Positions 1 to 8,837 are shown, counted from the stretch's first letter. The stretch: 64,000 bases of DNA from Paracoccaceae bacterium (GCA_013214575.1 JABSSD010000071.1:1-64000); one strand, 5' to 3'. The notes: generated by a model not told the origin, from the letters alone. Program-made: numbers and translations.

Positions 1-110
1 CAAGTATCCAGTGCGGCGTCATCGCGGATCGCGTCCCGGTGAGGGACCGGTGGTGGAACCTGCGCAATCAAGCGCGGCCCGATTCTATCCTTCCCTATGT
101 TTCTATGGCT

Positions 111-1049
111 TTAGATCGTCAGAGTAGCGCCGGGCGCAGGGTATGCAGGCACCTGCTTTTGAGCGTCTTTCATTGTGAACTGGAACTCTGTGCCATCCAT
201 CCACATTCGATGCAGGATGACGCCAATACGCCGTGCAAGTGCGACCGTTGCCCTCTGCTTACCGCGACGCTTCGCAACACGCTGCGCCCAGGCCGTCAGC
301 CAATTTGGTTTGGCACGATGAAGCATCACGGTCGCCGCCTGATAGAGTGCTGTGCGCAATCCAGCATCACCGGCCCGCGTGACCTGACCGACGATGTCCC
401 GCTCACCGGATTGATCGCGTCTCGGGGTCAATCCGACCCAGGGGCCGACCTCCTTCGATGACCGAAACCTGTTGGGATTATCAATAGCCGATATGGCAGA
501 CAGCGCCATGACAGGGCCGACACCCGTTGCCCGGCAGGGCATGTTTGATGCCCGAGATGGGCATGGACATCATCAAGGTGCAGGTGGGGTCGGCCCTCGC
601 GATATCTCGAACCATCAGCTCAAGAATAGCCATTTCCCGGCGCAGGGCATCACGCATTCGCAAGATAGGGTCCGCCGCGGCTGTCAGCTTTGAATTTCCT
701 GCCGTTCGTTCTCGCACAGGGGCCTCATAGGTCCTTTTGGTAACCGGCCTCATCTTCAGGCCGAAATTCCTGAGCACGCCGCGCAGAGACAACTCAAGAT
801 TGGTGATCGAATGTTGGATCGCCTTGCGTGTGGTCAGCAGAGCCCTAGTCTCTTGTGACGACACCGATTTGCAATGAACAGGTCGGAACCAGCCCATCTG
901 CAAAAGTCGCGCAATACCTTCGGCGTCGCGCCTGTCGGTTTTGATTGGCATCGCGTGTCACGCGCCTCCGTCACAATCTTTCTCCGCCCGGTCACAACGC
1001 AGGCTGCGGTGCTGGTCAGAGAGACGTCCAATCCGATAAATAGCTCCAT
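111..1049 (-). pseudogene. Decayed IS110-family transposase
   Basis: Three fragments in different frames read leftward as one IS110 transposase. The start (834-1049) carries the GLDVS motif with the first acidic residue of the RuvC-like DEDD domain. The middle (about 481-940) carries KTDRRDA and the CKS-QETRALL stretch. The end (111-about 540) carries the transposase_20 region up to HRMWMDGTEF. Between the first two pieces about 60 residues are missing, including the segment that normally carries the DEDD glutamate, and the frame changes. A second frame change lies near 530, where the MP-GIG helix-hairpin-helix region is scrambled. IS110 elements lack terminal inverted repeats, so the element borders cannot be fixed by eye. 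Confidence 0.88.
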
Positions 1050-1361
1050 GTCGTTGCCCTTTCCCTATGTCGAAGAACAGGGCTGTGCATAACCGCTCAA
1101 CCCAGCAGACAGGCAATGCCTATCAAGGGCAACGAAACTGGGATCAAACAGTTTCAACAAGATACAACCGTCGCGATTCGAGCGCCGCCCCATTTCGGCA
1201 TCTCAGCGAATGCAAACAAACCATTGCCGGGCAGCGGGACGAATGGGTCTTTCGTTTCGCCATTTGGGATCATCTCTTTCACAAGGTGATCCACCTTAAC
1301 CACGGGTCCGAATTCCCGCGGCCAGCTCTAAATCAAATGCATCGTTGTTGTGCTTCGGATG
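1050..1361. other. Intergenic gap, no gene seen
   Basis: About 310 bases lie between the start of the dead transposase and the stop of the leftward flavin oxidoreductase. Reading frames here give proteins without recognisable motifs and run into the neighbouring gene antisense. It may include the left flank of the IS110 insertion. No tRNA or clear terminator was seen. Confidence 0.5.
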
Positions 1362-3407
1362 TCAGATATCCTTCATCAGACGCAACGCGTCATAAATCGC
1401 GGCATGTGTGTTGCGGGCCGAAACCGCATCGCCAATGCGGAACAGCTGGAACTGCCCGTTTGTGTTGCGAGTGAGCGTTTGCGGATTGCCAGCGATGAGA
1501 GCTTCGTGATCCACCGCGCCTTCGTTTGAAGACAGCGGCTTGAGATCAAAATAGAGATCGTCCAGTGGCAAGGTGCCGTAGTTGACCACAATCTGTTCGA
1601 AATCCGCCTCATATGTGTGGTCACTATAGTCGGTGCCCACCGTCGCAATCAGCCTGTTGCCATCGCGTTTCACGTCGAGCAGGCGACGGGCGAGGGTGAA
1701 GGTCACGTCCTTGTCCTGGATAGACCGCATGTAGGGCACCAGGTTCATTGCCATCACATCGGGTGCCAACGTGCGATCAGGTGTCATGATTTCGACCACG
1801 GCCCCGGCATTGGCTGCAACCTCTGCCGCTTGCAACGCCGGGTGATCGCCGCTTTCGTCATAGATCAGCACAGTCCCCGCAGGTTTCACATCGCCCGAAA
1901 TGATATCCCAGGTTGTCACCACATTGGGCTGCTCGCTGGTTTGCTCAAAAAGTGCGGTGCTGGGCAGGCCTCCGGTCGCAATGATCACCACGTCAGGGTC
2001 AAGCGCAGTGACGTCTTCAACCTCGGCCCAGGTGTTAAACTGAAACGCAACATTGCGGGCCGCGCATTGGGCCATGCGCCAGTCGATGATCGAGATCATC
2101 TCGCGTCGTCGCGGGTTCTGTGCAGTCAGACGAATTTGTCCTCCAGGCTCGGCTGCGGCTTCAAAAACCGTGACCTCATGGCCGCGCTCTGCAGCGACGC
2201 GCGCCGCCTCCAATCCGGCCGGGCCGGCGCCGACAATCACGATTTTCTTGCTGGCATCTGCCGGGGTAATCTCATGCGGCATGGATAGCTCGCGGCCCGT
2301 GGCGGCGTTGTGGATGCAAAGAGCATCGCCGGCCTGATAGATACGGTCGAGACAGTAAGTGGCCCCAACACAGGGGCGGATGTCCTCCTCACGGCCCTCT
2401 ATTATTTTGCGCACGATATGAGGGTCCGCCATATGCGCCCGGGTCATACCGACCATATCCAGCAACCCGGCCTGCACCGCGTGACGGGCAGTGGCAACAT
2501 CGGCGATCTTGGCCGCATGAAACGTCGGCATGCCGGTTGCCTTTTTCACTTCGCCTGCAAAATCAAGATGCGGCGCGCCTTTCATGCCCTGAACCGGGAT
2601 CACATCGGTCATGGCGGGATCGGTATGGATGCGGCCCCGGATCACGTTGAGAAAGTCGATTTTACCGGTTGCTGCGAGCCGTTTGGAAATCTCCAACCCT
2701 TCTTCAGGGGAGATGCCGCCCTTTTGCGCTTCATCAGCCGTGTAACGCAGGCCCACGATGAACTCACCACCCACGCGCTTGCGAATAGCGTCCACGACAT
2801 CCATCGGGAAGCGCATGCGGTTCTCCAGCGTGTCGGCGCCATACGGACCGGTCAGATCATTGGTCAGCGGAGACCAGAACTGATCCAGCAGGTGGCCATA
2901 GACCTGCAATTCAATACCGTCCATGCCGCCTGCCTGCATGCGCTCTGCCGCGTCTGCAAAATCACCAATGATCCGCTCGATATCCCAGTCTTCGATCAAT
3001 TTCGGAAAAGCGCGGTGTGCGGGTTCGCGATGTCTGGATGAGGACACTGACGGCAGCCAATGCCCTTTGTTCCAGGTGGTGCGCCGTCCGAGATGGGTCA
3101 ACTGTATCATCGCAGCGCAGCCGTGCTCATGCACCGCATCTGTCAGGTTCTGAATCCAAGGCACCACGTCGTCGCGATAGGCGAGGATATTGTTGAAAAC
3201 CGGCGGGCTGTCTTTGCTGACCGCCGCGGACCCTGCCGTCATAACCAGGGCCACACCGGCTTTGGCACGCTCTGCGTGATAGGCCGCGTAGCGCTCCTTT
3301 GGCATCCCGTCTTCAGGATAGGCGGGTTCATGGCTGGTTGTCATGATCCGGTTGCGCAGGGTTAGGTGCTTTAGTTGAAATGGCTGAAGCAAAGGGTCGT
3401 TTGACAT
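1362..3407 (-). CDS. NADH:flavin oxidoreductase, FadH/TMADH/DgcA-like two-domain demethylase or reductase
   Basis: 681 residues. The N-terminal half is an Old Yellow Enzyme TIM barrel that binds FMN (PFQLKHLTLRNRI start, IQLTHLGRR, GHLLDQFWSP). A cysteine cluster follows (CVGATYCLDRIYQAGDALCIHN), which in this family holds a 4Fe-4S centre. The C-terminal half is a Rossmann NAD/FAD module (IVIVGAGPAGLEAAR). This is the layout of 2,4-dienoyl-CoA reductase, trimethylamine dehydrogenase, and the dimethylglycine or N-methylproline demethylases; overall resemblance favours the demethylase group, but substrate is not certain. The start at 3407 is chosen because GAGGA lies 8 bases upstream. An in-frame upstream start at 3452 has no such site and would overlap the operator. 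It is transcribed divergently from a TetR gene. Confidence 0.85.
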   Translation of the reverse strand: MSNDPLLQPFQLKHLTLRNRIMTTSHEPAYPEDGMPKERYAAYHAERAKAGVALVMTAGSAAVSKDSPPVFNNILAYRDDVVPWIQNLTDAVHEHGCAAMIQLTHLGRRTTWNKGHWLPSVSSSRHREPAHRAFPKLIEDWDIERIIGDFADAAERMQAGGMDGIELQVYGHLLDQFWSPLTNDLTGPYGADTLENRMRFPMDVVDAIRKRVGGEFIVGLRYTADEAQKGGISPEEGLEISKRLAATGKIDFLNVIRGRIHTDPAMTDVIPVQGMKGAPHLDFAGEVKKATGMPTFHAAKIADVATARHAVQAGLLDMVGMTRAHMADPHIVRKIIEGREEDIRPCVGATYCLDRIYQAGDALCIHNAATGRELSMPHEITPADASKKIVIVGAGPAGLEAARVAAERGHEVTVFEAAAEPGGQIRLTAQNPRRREMISIIDWRMAQCAARNVAFQFNTWAEVEDVTALDPDVVIIATGGLPSTALFEQTSEQPNVVTTWDIISGDVKPAGTVLIYDESGDHPALQAAEVAANAGAVVEIMTPDRTLAPDVMAMNLVPYMRSIQDKDVTFTLARRLLDVKRDGNRLIATVGTDYSDHTYEADFEQIVVNYGTLPLDDLYFDLKPLSSNEGAVDHEALIAGNPQTLTRNTNGQFQLFRIGDAVSARNTHAAIYDALRLMKDI

Positions 3408-3444
3408 AGGGCATCCTCGGGGGCGTGAACGGAAACACAGACCA

Positions 3445-3490
3445 TGACACATGTGTCAGTTCATGTTTTCTGCAATTGACACATCTGTCA
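3445..3490. promoter_or_regulatory. Two palindromic operators between divergent genes
   Basis: Two 14-bp sites, TGACACATGTGTCA at 3445-3458 and TGACACATCTGTCA at 3477-3490, share perfect TGACA/TGTCA arms. They are 32 bp apart start to start, about three helical turns, so they lie on the same face of the helix. They lie between the oxidoreductase start (3407) and the TetR start (3510). The simplest inference is that the adjacent TetR protein binds them and controls both genes. Confidence 0.75.
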
Positions 3491-3509
3491 AGTTAAATAG
3501 AATTACGCC

Positions 3510-4139
3510 ATGGAAACCGCCCCACAACCCCGCGCACGTGCAACCCGAGACGTCTGGCTTGGCGCTGCCTATGATCTGTTGGTGCAGGATGGCATCGAAG
3601 CCGTCAAAATTATGCAGCTCGCGAAGAAACTGAACCTAACCCGAACCGGATTTTACTGGCACTTCAAAGATTTGGCAGAGCTACTCAGTGCGCTTGTCGA
3701 TATCTGGCAAGACCGCAATACCGGCATCATACTTGAACGCTGCGCTGGTCCTGCGGATAGTCTGTGTGCCGCGTTATTCCATCTGACGGATTGTTGGATT
3801 GATCCTGAGCTTTTTGATGCGCCGCTTGACCTGGCAATCCACAACTGGGCCCGAAACGATGCGAAGCTGCAAAAATTGGTGGAGGCCTCGGACGAGGCCC
3901 GATTGGACGCAGTTCGGGCAATATTTCTTCGTTTTGGTATGCCGTCTGAAGCCGCGAACTATAGGGCACTGACGACGATCCTGACGCAAAGCGGGTACTA
4001 CTCGAAACAAGTGGTCGAGACCCGGCTGGATCGCGCACGTGCAGGGTGCCACTATGTTGAGGTTTTTGCAGGCGAACCTCCGACCCAACAGGAGATCGAC
4101 GACTTTCTAAGTCGTCATCGTGAGGGCAAACCCCAATGA
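3510..4139 (+). CDS. TetR-family transcriptional regulator
   Basis: 209 residues. An N-terminal TetR helix-turn-helix is visible at about residues 12-58 (AAYDLLVQDGIEAVKIMQLAKKLNLTRTGFYWHFKD, with the family's typical T-x-x-x-FYWHF recognition helix). The rest is a helical ligand-binding and dimerisation domain with no specific family signature. It is divergent from the oxidoreductase and has two matching palindromes in front, so it probably represses that gene and itself until a ligand, perhaps a methylated amine or amino acid, is present. The ligand is inference only. Confidence 0.85.
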   Translation: METAPQPRARATRDVWLGAAYDLLVQDGIEAVKIMQLAKKLNLTRTGFYWHFKDLAELLSALVDIWQDRNTGIILERCAGPADSLCAALFHLTDCWIDPELFDAPLDLAIHNWARNDAKLQKLVEASDEARLDAVRAIFLRFGMPSEAANYRALTTILTQSGYYSKQVVETRLDRARAGCHYVEVFAGEPPTQQEIDDFLSRHREGKPQ

Positions 4140-4540
4140 TCTCCTTAAAAATTCAACGTTGCCGCAGATTGATAGCCAGCGTTCGCCGGATGCAGGCTAT
4201 CAATCTGCCCTAACCAACTCAAACTCTTCGCTCCTTATCACCGTCTTCTTGGAGCCATGGGCAAGAGAGGCAGAGGTCCTCTGCTTTGCCATCCGCTGGC
4301 TCCTTGATCGTTGGTTCAAAGCTTGCAAATCACACCGACATGCCGAGGGTTTTCAGGTGTTCCATAAGATGGTTGGGCTAAATTCGTTGCGATTTCGTCG
4401 TCGTGAAGTGGTCCTGCTTATCCGCGTATTGCGACACCCAAATGCAGATCTATGCTGATTTGCTTGCCGCTTGGTTGCTGGCCTTGCATGCATGCCTTCT
4501 GGGGTCCATGTTGCACCTGAACTAAGAGAAGAGGCGCGTA
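4140..4540. other. Intergenic gap with one strong hairpin
   Basis: About 400 bases between the TetR stop and the cyclase start. Apart from the inverted repeat at 4164-4208 nothing is recognisable. A rightward frame at 4120-4458 is open, but its product has low-complexity composition, overlaps the TetR end and shows no family motif, so it is not called as a gene. The last 20 bases hold an AGAGG that serves the cyclase. Confidence 0.5.
4164..4208. repeat. 14-bp perfect inverted repeat downstream of TetR gene
   Basis: GCAGATTGATAGCC (4164-4177) is repeated exactly inverted at 4195-4208, separated by 17 bases. It starts 25 bases after the TetR stop, a terminator-like place, but no T-run follows on the plus strand. 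It may be a factor-dependent terminator, an RNA-processing hairpin or a small mobile-element footprint. Confidence 0.7.
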
Positions 4541-5461
4541 ATGTCTGTTAGTGTCACGCGAAAACTCACCACAATTCTTGCGGCCGATGCCGCAGGATTC
4601 AGCAGTTCGATGCAAGTTGATGAGCTGGGTACTTATGCCGACCTGCATGCTGCCCGCGATATTTTTGGCAAGCTGATCACGCGTCACGGCGGTCGCATCG
4701 TCAACACCGCCGGCGACGGTTTCATTGCCGATTTTCCGTCTACAGTTGAAGCGACACAATGCGCTATCGAAGCACAACTTGAACTGGGCGCCAGTGATGG
4801 AAGCCTGAAGTTTAGGATCGGTGTCCATCTCGGGGATGTGATCGTCGACGGAGATGACCTGATTGGCGAAGGCGTGAACCTGGCCGCCCGCCTGCAAAGC
4901 ATGGCAGAACCCGGCGGCGTGCTGATCTCGCAGCAGGTCTATGACCAGGTTCACAGCAAGCTTACCATCGGGTTTGAATACCTGGGGGAAAAGCGCCCAC
5001 GCAACCTGTCGGCGGATATTCCGGTTTATCGCATCGCCATGTCCAAGCCGGGCTTGATCAGCCGTTGGAAACAGAAACCAACAGTCGCCGCCCATAGGCC
5101 TGACACCGACAAAACCAAAGCCAAAACCTCCGCCCCTCGTCGGCAGCTTCCACTGTCACGCACTGCCATGATCGCAGCCTTTCTTTGCGGCGCGCTTGTA
5201 TTGATTAACTTGGTCACGGGCGGGTCAATCTGGGCGCATTGGCCCATCTTGGCCGTCGCAACGATCAGCGGGCTAAAGCGGGCCCAGACGCTGATCCCTG
5301 CACGTGTCAGCAAAATCGTTCCAGCACAATTGCTGGTGCTCATTGCCGCTCTCACCCTGGTGAATATTTTCAGCTGGAACGGTTTCCTATGGGTGATCTG
5401 GCCTGCCGGGGCCTTGCTCATTTACAGCCTGGGCCGCAAATTTCTGTCATCGTCAGAGTAG
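4541..5461 (+). CDS. Class III adenylate/guanylate cyclase with C-terminal membrane domain
   Basis: 306 residues. The catalytic domain occupies about residues 8-165: LTTILAADAAGFS with the first metal aspartate D16, NTAGDG with the second metal aspartate D59, GIHLGD-like strand, and VNLAARLQSMAEPGG with the transition-state N and R. It should make a cyclic nucleotide from ATP or GTP. A basic, proline-containing linker (about 175-205) leads to three or four hydrophobic segments (about 209-300). The alphaproteobacterial proteins of this type often carry TPR repeats at the C terminus; here there is a short membrane tail instead. AGAGG lies about 8 bases before ATG. It is monocistronic and the signal it senses is unknown. 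Confidence 0.85.
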   Translation: MSVSVTRKLTTILAADAAGFSSSMQVDELGTYADLHAARDIFGKLITRHGGRIVNTAGDGFIADFPSTVEATQCAIEAQLELGASDGSLKFRIGVHLGDVIVDGDDLIGEGVNLAARLQSMAEPGGVLISQQVYDQVHSKLTIGFEYLGEKRPRNLSADIPVYRIAMSKPGLISRWKQKPTVAAHRPDTDKTKAKTSAPRRQLPLSRTAMIAAFLCGALVLINLVTGGSIWAHWPILAVATISGLKRAQTLIPARVSKIVPAQLLVLIAALTLVNIFSWNGFLWVIWPAGALLIYSLGRKFLSSSE

Positions 5462-5566
5462 CCAGGTCACAAAAACAAAGATGCTGGTTCCATCATCCTG
5501 AAATGTCAGACCTAGTATGGCCCAAGCCAGGCCGTGATGGGTTATTTTGCTGCGGACGAGGCGGTT

Positions 5567-5622
5567 GGAGTGTTCTCTCATTTAGGCAAGCTGACGAATT
5601 TTGGCCCAAGAGAGAACACTCC
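5567..5622. repeat. 13-bp perfect inverted repeat in intergenic region
   Basis: GGAGTGTTCTCTC (5567-5579) is repeated inverted at 5610-5622 with a 30-base spacer. It lies between the cyclase stop (5461) and the convergent hydrolase stop (5679). There is no T-run, and no obvious target-site duplication flanks it. It could be a hairpin that ends one of the two converging transcripts or the remnant of a small element. Confidence 0.6.
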
Positions 5623-5678
5623 ACTATACCCCAACCGGGGTCCCACTGCATTCTGAAGAAGCGGGCGCCGTCCTTCGG

Positions 5679-6632
5679 TTACTCGGCGACGCGGCCAAGG
5701 AACTCTTTCATTTCGGCTGCGATCTCATCGCCGTATTCTTCCAGCGCAAAGTGACCAGTGTTGAGGATGTGGAACTCAAGATCGTTGAGGTCCCGTTTGT
5801 AGGGGTGGGCACCTTCCTCGGGGAAGATCACGTCATTGCCGCCCCACATCAGCAGAGCTGGGGGTTGGTGCTCGCGAAACAGCGCCTGCCATTTGGGGTA
5901 TTCACCAACGTTGGTACCGTAGTCCAGGAACATCTCCAGCTGCACCTCTTGGTTGCCCGGGCGATCCAGCAGGTATTGCACATGCCAGAAGTTGTCGGGG
6001 CTGATCGAGGTCGGATCCTGGACCCCGTGGGTGAACTGCCATTTGGTGGCGTCCAGCTTTAGAAAGCCCCGCAATGCATCGCCGTTTGCCACCGATGGAT
6101 CGGCCCAGTAGGCTTTGATCGGGTCCCAGAATTCGCGCAGGCCCTCCTCGTAGGCGTTGCCGTTCTGGATGATGAAACCGCTGACCCGCTCGGGGTTTTG
6201 TGCAAACATGCGATAGCCAACCGGGGCGCCGTAATCCATCAGGTAGACGGCGTATTTGTCGACGCCTTTGTGATCCAGCAGCCCGGTCATCAATGCGGCG
6301 GTATTGGCAAATGAATACTCATACTCGGCGGCGTCGGGCATGTCCGAGGCGCCAAAGCCAGGATAATCCGGCGCGATGACGTGATAGTCCTCGGCCAACT
6401 CGGGGATCAGGTTGCGGAACATATGCGACGAGGTGGGAAAGCCGTGCAGCAGCAGAACGGTTGGCTTAGAGGGGTCCCCCGCCTCGCGGTAGGCGATGTT
6501 CAACCCACCAATCTCGGCTGATTTGAACTGGGTGCCTGCGGTCGCCGGGTTCGCCGCATTTGACGCGGCGGGCAGGGCGAGTGCTGCGGCGACAAGGGCC
6601 GGGCCTGCAAATTTCAGATTTGAGGGTTTCAT
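5679..6632 (-). CDS. Exported alpha/beta-fold hydrolase, epoxide hydrolase/haloalkane dehalogenase-like
   Basis: 317 residues. A signal peptide ends near residue 27 (hydrophobic run then AASNAA), so the enzyme should be periplasmic. The oxyanion-hole motif HGFPTS is at 63-68. The nucleophile-elbow position reads LMDYGAP with an aspartate (D133) instead of serine, which is the mark of epoxide hydrolases and haloalkane dehalogenases. The acid is probably D in GGNDVIFP and the base H in NTGHFALEEYG. AAAGGA lies 9 bases before ATG. It is the last gene of the leftward operon that starts at 8611, 39 bases after its neighbour. The substrate is unknown; an aspartate nucleophile argues for an epoxide or halide rather than an ester. 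Confidence 0.85.
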   Translation of the reverse strand: MKPSNLKFAGPALVAAALALPAASNAANPATAGTQFKSAEIGGLNIAYREAGDPSKPTVLLLHGFPTSSHMFRNLIPELAEDYHVIAPDYPGFGASDMPDAAEYEYSFANTAALMTGLLDHKGVDKYAVYLMDYGAPVGYRMFAQNPERVSGFIIQNGNAYEEGLREFWDPIKAYWADPSVANGDALRGFLKLDATKWQFTHGVQDPTSISPDNFWHVQYLLDRPGNQEVQLEMFLDYGTNVGEYPKWQALFREHQPPALLMWGGNDVIFPEEGAHPYKRDLNDLEFHILNTGHFALEEYGDEIAAEMKEFLGRVAE

Positions 6633-6671
6633 GGGGCGTCCTTTCCAAAGGGGATTTTGATTCAGGCGATA

Positions 6672-7283
6672 TTAGCGTTCACGTTTCAATTGGGCGTTTT
6701 CGGCTTCCAGCTCACCCAGGCGGTCGCGCAGGGCTGAGAGTTCGGGCTCCAGCTCTTCCAGGGTGAAGCGGCGCGGGATGTGACGGGGGCAGTTCCAGTC
6801 AAAGGCCGAGACGGTGATCTTGACGATGCGTTCGACAATTTCCTTGCCGCTGTGCAACTGGGCCAGCAGGTCTGGGTCTTCCTCGGGGTCGATAAACTCG
6901 ACCTCGCCCCACAGCTTCAATCGCCGCTGGTTGGGGTAGTCCATCGCGATGATCGAGATGCGGTTGGAATGGGCCAAATTGCCGGTGCTGATATACTGGC
7001 GATTGCCGCGGTAATCGGCATAGGCGATGGTTTTCTCGTCCAGGATTTTGACAAAACCCGGCGTGCCACCGCGAAACTGTACATAGGGCCAGCCGGTTTC
7101 CGAAGTGCTGGCCTGAAAGAAGCCGTCACGGTCGGTCAGGAACGCCGCCTCTTCTGGCCCGATCCGGTCGCCGCCCCAGCGCTCATCCGACAGGAATTTG
7201 CCATAGGTCTTGGCGGACCCGCGCCGGTCCTGTTCAGCCCGAACGGAGGGAGTAAAAGCGATATCTGCAAATGCGAGTGCCAT
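6672..7283 (-). CDS. Pyridoxamine 5'-phosphate oxidase family flavoprotein
   Basis: 203 residues, PNPOx-like split beta-barrel: FFQASTSETGWPYVQFRGG, then YADYRGNRQYISTGNL and ISIIAMDYPNQRRLKLWGEVEF, as in the FMN- or F420-binding relatives that are not the vitamin B6 enzyme. The last 30 residues (EELEPELSALRDRLGELEAENAQLKRE) form a short coiled coil with leucine heptads, probably for oligomerisation. No signal peptide is evident, unlike the operon's two hydrolases. AAGGAG lies 8 bases before ATG. The reaction is unknown; it could reduce a small electrophile with a flavin. Confidence 0.82.
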   Translation of the reverse strand: MALAFADIAFTPSVRAEQDRRGSAKTYGKFLSDERWGGDRIGPEEAAFLTDRDGFFQASTSETGWPYVQFRGGTPGFVKILDEKTIAYADYRGNRQYISTGNLAHSNRISIIAMDYPNQRRLKLWGEVEFIDPEEDPDLLAQLHSGKEIVERIVKITVSAFDWNCPRHIPRRFTLEELEPELSALRDRLGELEAENAQLKRER

Positions 7284-7304
7284 CTGCCGTCTCCTTTTTA
7301 AGGT

Positions 7305-7769
7305 TTAAAGTCCAAGATCACTGAGGCCGGGGTGATCCGCAGGCCGGATCCCTTGTGGCCAGTGAAACAGCCGCTCATCTGCGGTGATTTTCAGATCATT
7401 GATGCTGGCAATGCGGCGGGACATGCGGCCATCAGCGGCAAATTCCCAGTTCTCATTGCCGTAGGAGCGGGTCCAATTTCCCTCGTGGTCGCAGCTCTCA
7501 TAGGCAAAACGAGCGGCGATGCGGTTTCCAGCGGTGGCCCAAAGCTCTTTGATCAGGCGATACTCGGCCTCAGACGCCCATTTGCGGGTCAGAAAAGCGT
7601 GAATTTCGGCATGGCCGGTCAGAAATTCAGCCCGATTGCGCCATTGGCTGGTCTCGGTATAGGCCTGTGTCACCGTGTCAGGGTTGCGACTGTTCCAGGC
7701 GTTTTCGGCCATGCGCACTTTTTGGCGGGCCGAGGCGTCATCAAAGGGCGGCAGCGGTGGGCGGGTCAT
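7305..7769 (-). CDS. NTF2-like/SnoaL-like protein, DUF1348 family
   Basis: 154 residues from the preferred start. The sequence matches the DUF1348 group of the NTF2 fold throughout: [61 protein letters not shown], and the C-terminal [13 protein letters not shown]. The start at 7769 has GGAG six bases upstream; an in-frame ATG at 7781 overlaps that ribosome-binding site and is less likely. It lies 21 bases before the flavoprotein gene, so they are co-transcribed. The family's role is not established; neighbours suggest small-molecule turnover. Confidence 0.85.
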   Translation of the reverse strand: MTRPPLPPFDDASARQKVRMAENAWNSRNPDTVTQAYTETSQWRNRAEFLTGHAEIHAFLTRKWASEAEYRLIKELWATAGNRIAARFAYESCDHEGNWTRSYGNENWEFAADGRMSRRIASINDLKITADERLFHWPQGIRPADHPGLSDLGL

Positions 7770-7843
7770 TGTTTTCTCCATTTGTAGGATCGCACCCCGG
7801 CAATCAGGCAGGGGTAAGCCGGGGCGCGAAGGGCCAGCTGCGG

Positions 7844-8611
7844 TCAGTTGACGGCAGCCAACATGGCTGTGGTCACGGTTTTGGTGTCAGCCACATCACT
7901 GGCGATCATGCGGAAGTTGGTCATTGCAGCGGCGTAGCCATCCAGGCCGGGCAGTTGAGCGGCAGCAGTGGCGTCGCTGACCACCATCACCTCAAACCCT
8001 TGTTCCTGCAGTTCCCGCATGTGGGATTCGGTGCACAGATTTGCCGACATTCCAGCGATGATCACCTTGTCGATGCCCTGTTTGCGCATCTGCAGAACCA
8101 GATCGTTGGTTTCCGGGCCGAACACTTTGTGCGGGCTGGTGACAACAGTGTGGCCATCGTTGATGTAGGGTTTGTAGCGCGCCAGCCAGTCGGCCCCCGA
8201 GCCTTCAAATTCTGCCGTATCCAGCGCGCCCTTGCGGTCAAACATGCCAATTGCGTGCATCAGCTTTTCCAGCGTGCCTTCGAACTTCCAGCCGTGGTCA
8301 TGCGGGTAATAGTAGTGCGGCGAGACAAACACCGGCATGCCAGTTTGCTGGGCAGTGGCAAACAGCGCCTCAATATGTTCGACGGTGCCGTTTTCGGTGA
8401 CGTTTTTGCCAACAACACCCCAGGCCACGCCATCGGGATGCAGGAAATCATTTTGCGGGTCGGTGACCAGCAGTGCGGTATTTCCGGCGGTGATCTCAAA
8501 GCCCGGATGCGGCAGGCCGTCGTCGGCCTTGGCCAGTCCACCCAGACCAATGGCTGCGACAAGAACAATGGGGGACAGGGTGGAGTGAAGCGACGAAAGC
8601 AGACGTGTCAT
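7844..8611 (-). CDS. Exported cysteine hydrolase, isochorismatase family
   Basis: 255 residues, the first gene of the leftward operon. An N-terminal hydrophobic stretch ending in LAKADD (about residue 30) predicts export. The catalytic triad of the family is present: D51 in TDPQNDF, K162 in SPHKVFG and C193 in [10 protein letters not shown]. Members hydrolyse amides, imides, N-carbamoyl compounds or isochorismate; a periplasmic location is unusual for the family and excludes a siderophore role as the obvious guess. AAAGG lies 9 bases before ATG. Two operator copies lie within 85 bases upstream of the start. Confidence 0.85.
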   Translation of the reverse strand: MTRLLSSLHSTLSPIVLVAAIGLGGLAKADDGLPHPGFEITAGNTALLVTDPQNDFLHPDGVAWGVVGKNVTENGTVEHIEALFATAQQTGMPVFVSPHYYYPHDHGWKFEGTLEKLMHAIGMFDRKGALDTAEFEGSGADWLARYKPYINDGHTVVTSPHKVFGPETNDLVLQMRKQGIDKVIIAGMSANLCTESHMRELQEQGFEVMVVSDATAAAQLPGLDGYAAAMTNFRMIASDVADTKTVTTAMLAAVN

Positions 8612-8645
8612 GGTAAATACCTTTTATGAGAACGAGATGGAGTGT

Positions 8646-8822
8646 GTACTGATCGGTAACGTTTGTGGGGCCATAAGTGTACCGAACGGTTACATTTGTC
8701 AACTGGTCACGTTGAGAGTTTTCAGAGGAACTGCGTGATGTTTCGGTAAGGCACTGTAATCAAATATGAAAAATTTATCATTTGAAGGTGCCTGCAATGC
8801 GTATTAAGTACTGATCTGTAAC
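8646..8822. promoter_or_regulatory. Three copies of a 15-bp TetR-type operator in the divergent region
   Basis: GTACTGATCGGTAAC (8646-8660), GTACCGAACGGTTAC (8679-8693) and GTACTGATCTGTAAC (8808-8822) fit the pattern GTACyGAwCkGTwAC and have an imperfect dyad (ACCG/CGGT core in the second). The first two are 33 bp apart, three helical turns, and sit just upstream of the hydrolase operon. The third lies 15 bases before the TetR start. This layout predicts that the TetR protein at 8838 represses both directions. Confidence 0.78.
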
Positions 8823-8837
8823 AATAAGGATCGAATC

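Noticed and set aside
1617-3365. Long rightward open frames opposite the flavin oxidoreductase (up to 243 codons).
   Set aside because: They are antisense shadows of a well-recognised gene in GC-rich DNA; no motifs, no ribosome sites.
4164-4208. Integron attC-like recombination site.
   Set aside because: The stem is perfect rather than imperfect, the flanks lack the RYYYAAC/GTTRRRY boxes, and there is no integrase or cassette array.
7844-8611. Isochorismatase-like gene as part of a siderophore pathway.
   Set aside because: It has a signal peptide and no entB-type or other siderophore genes are nearby.
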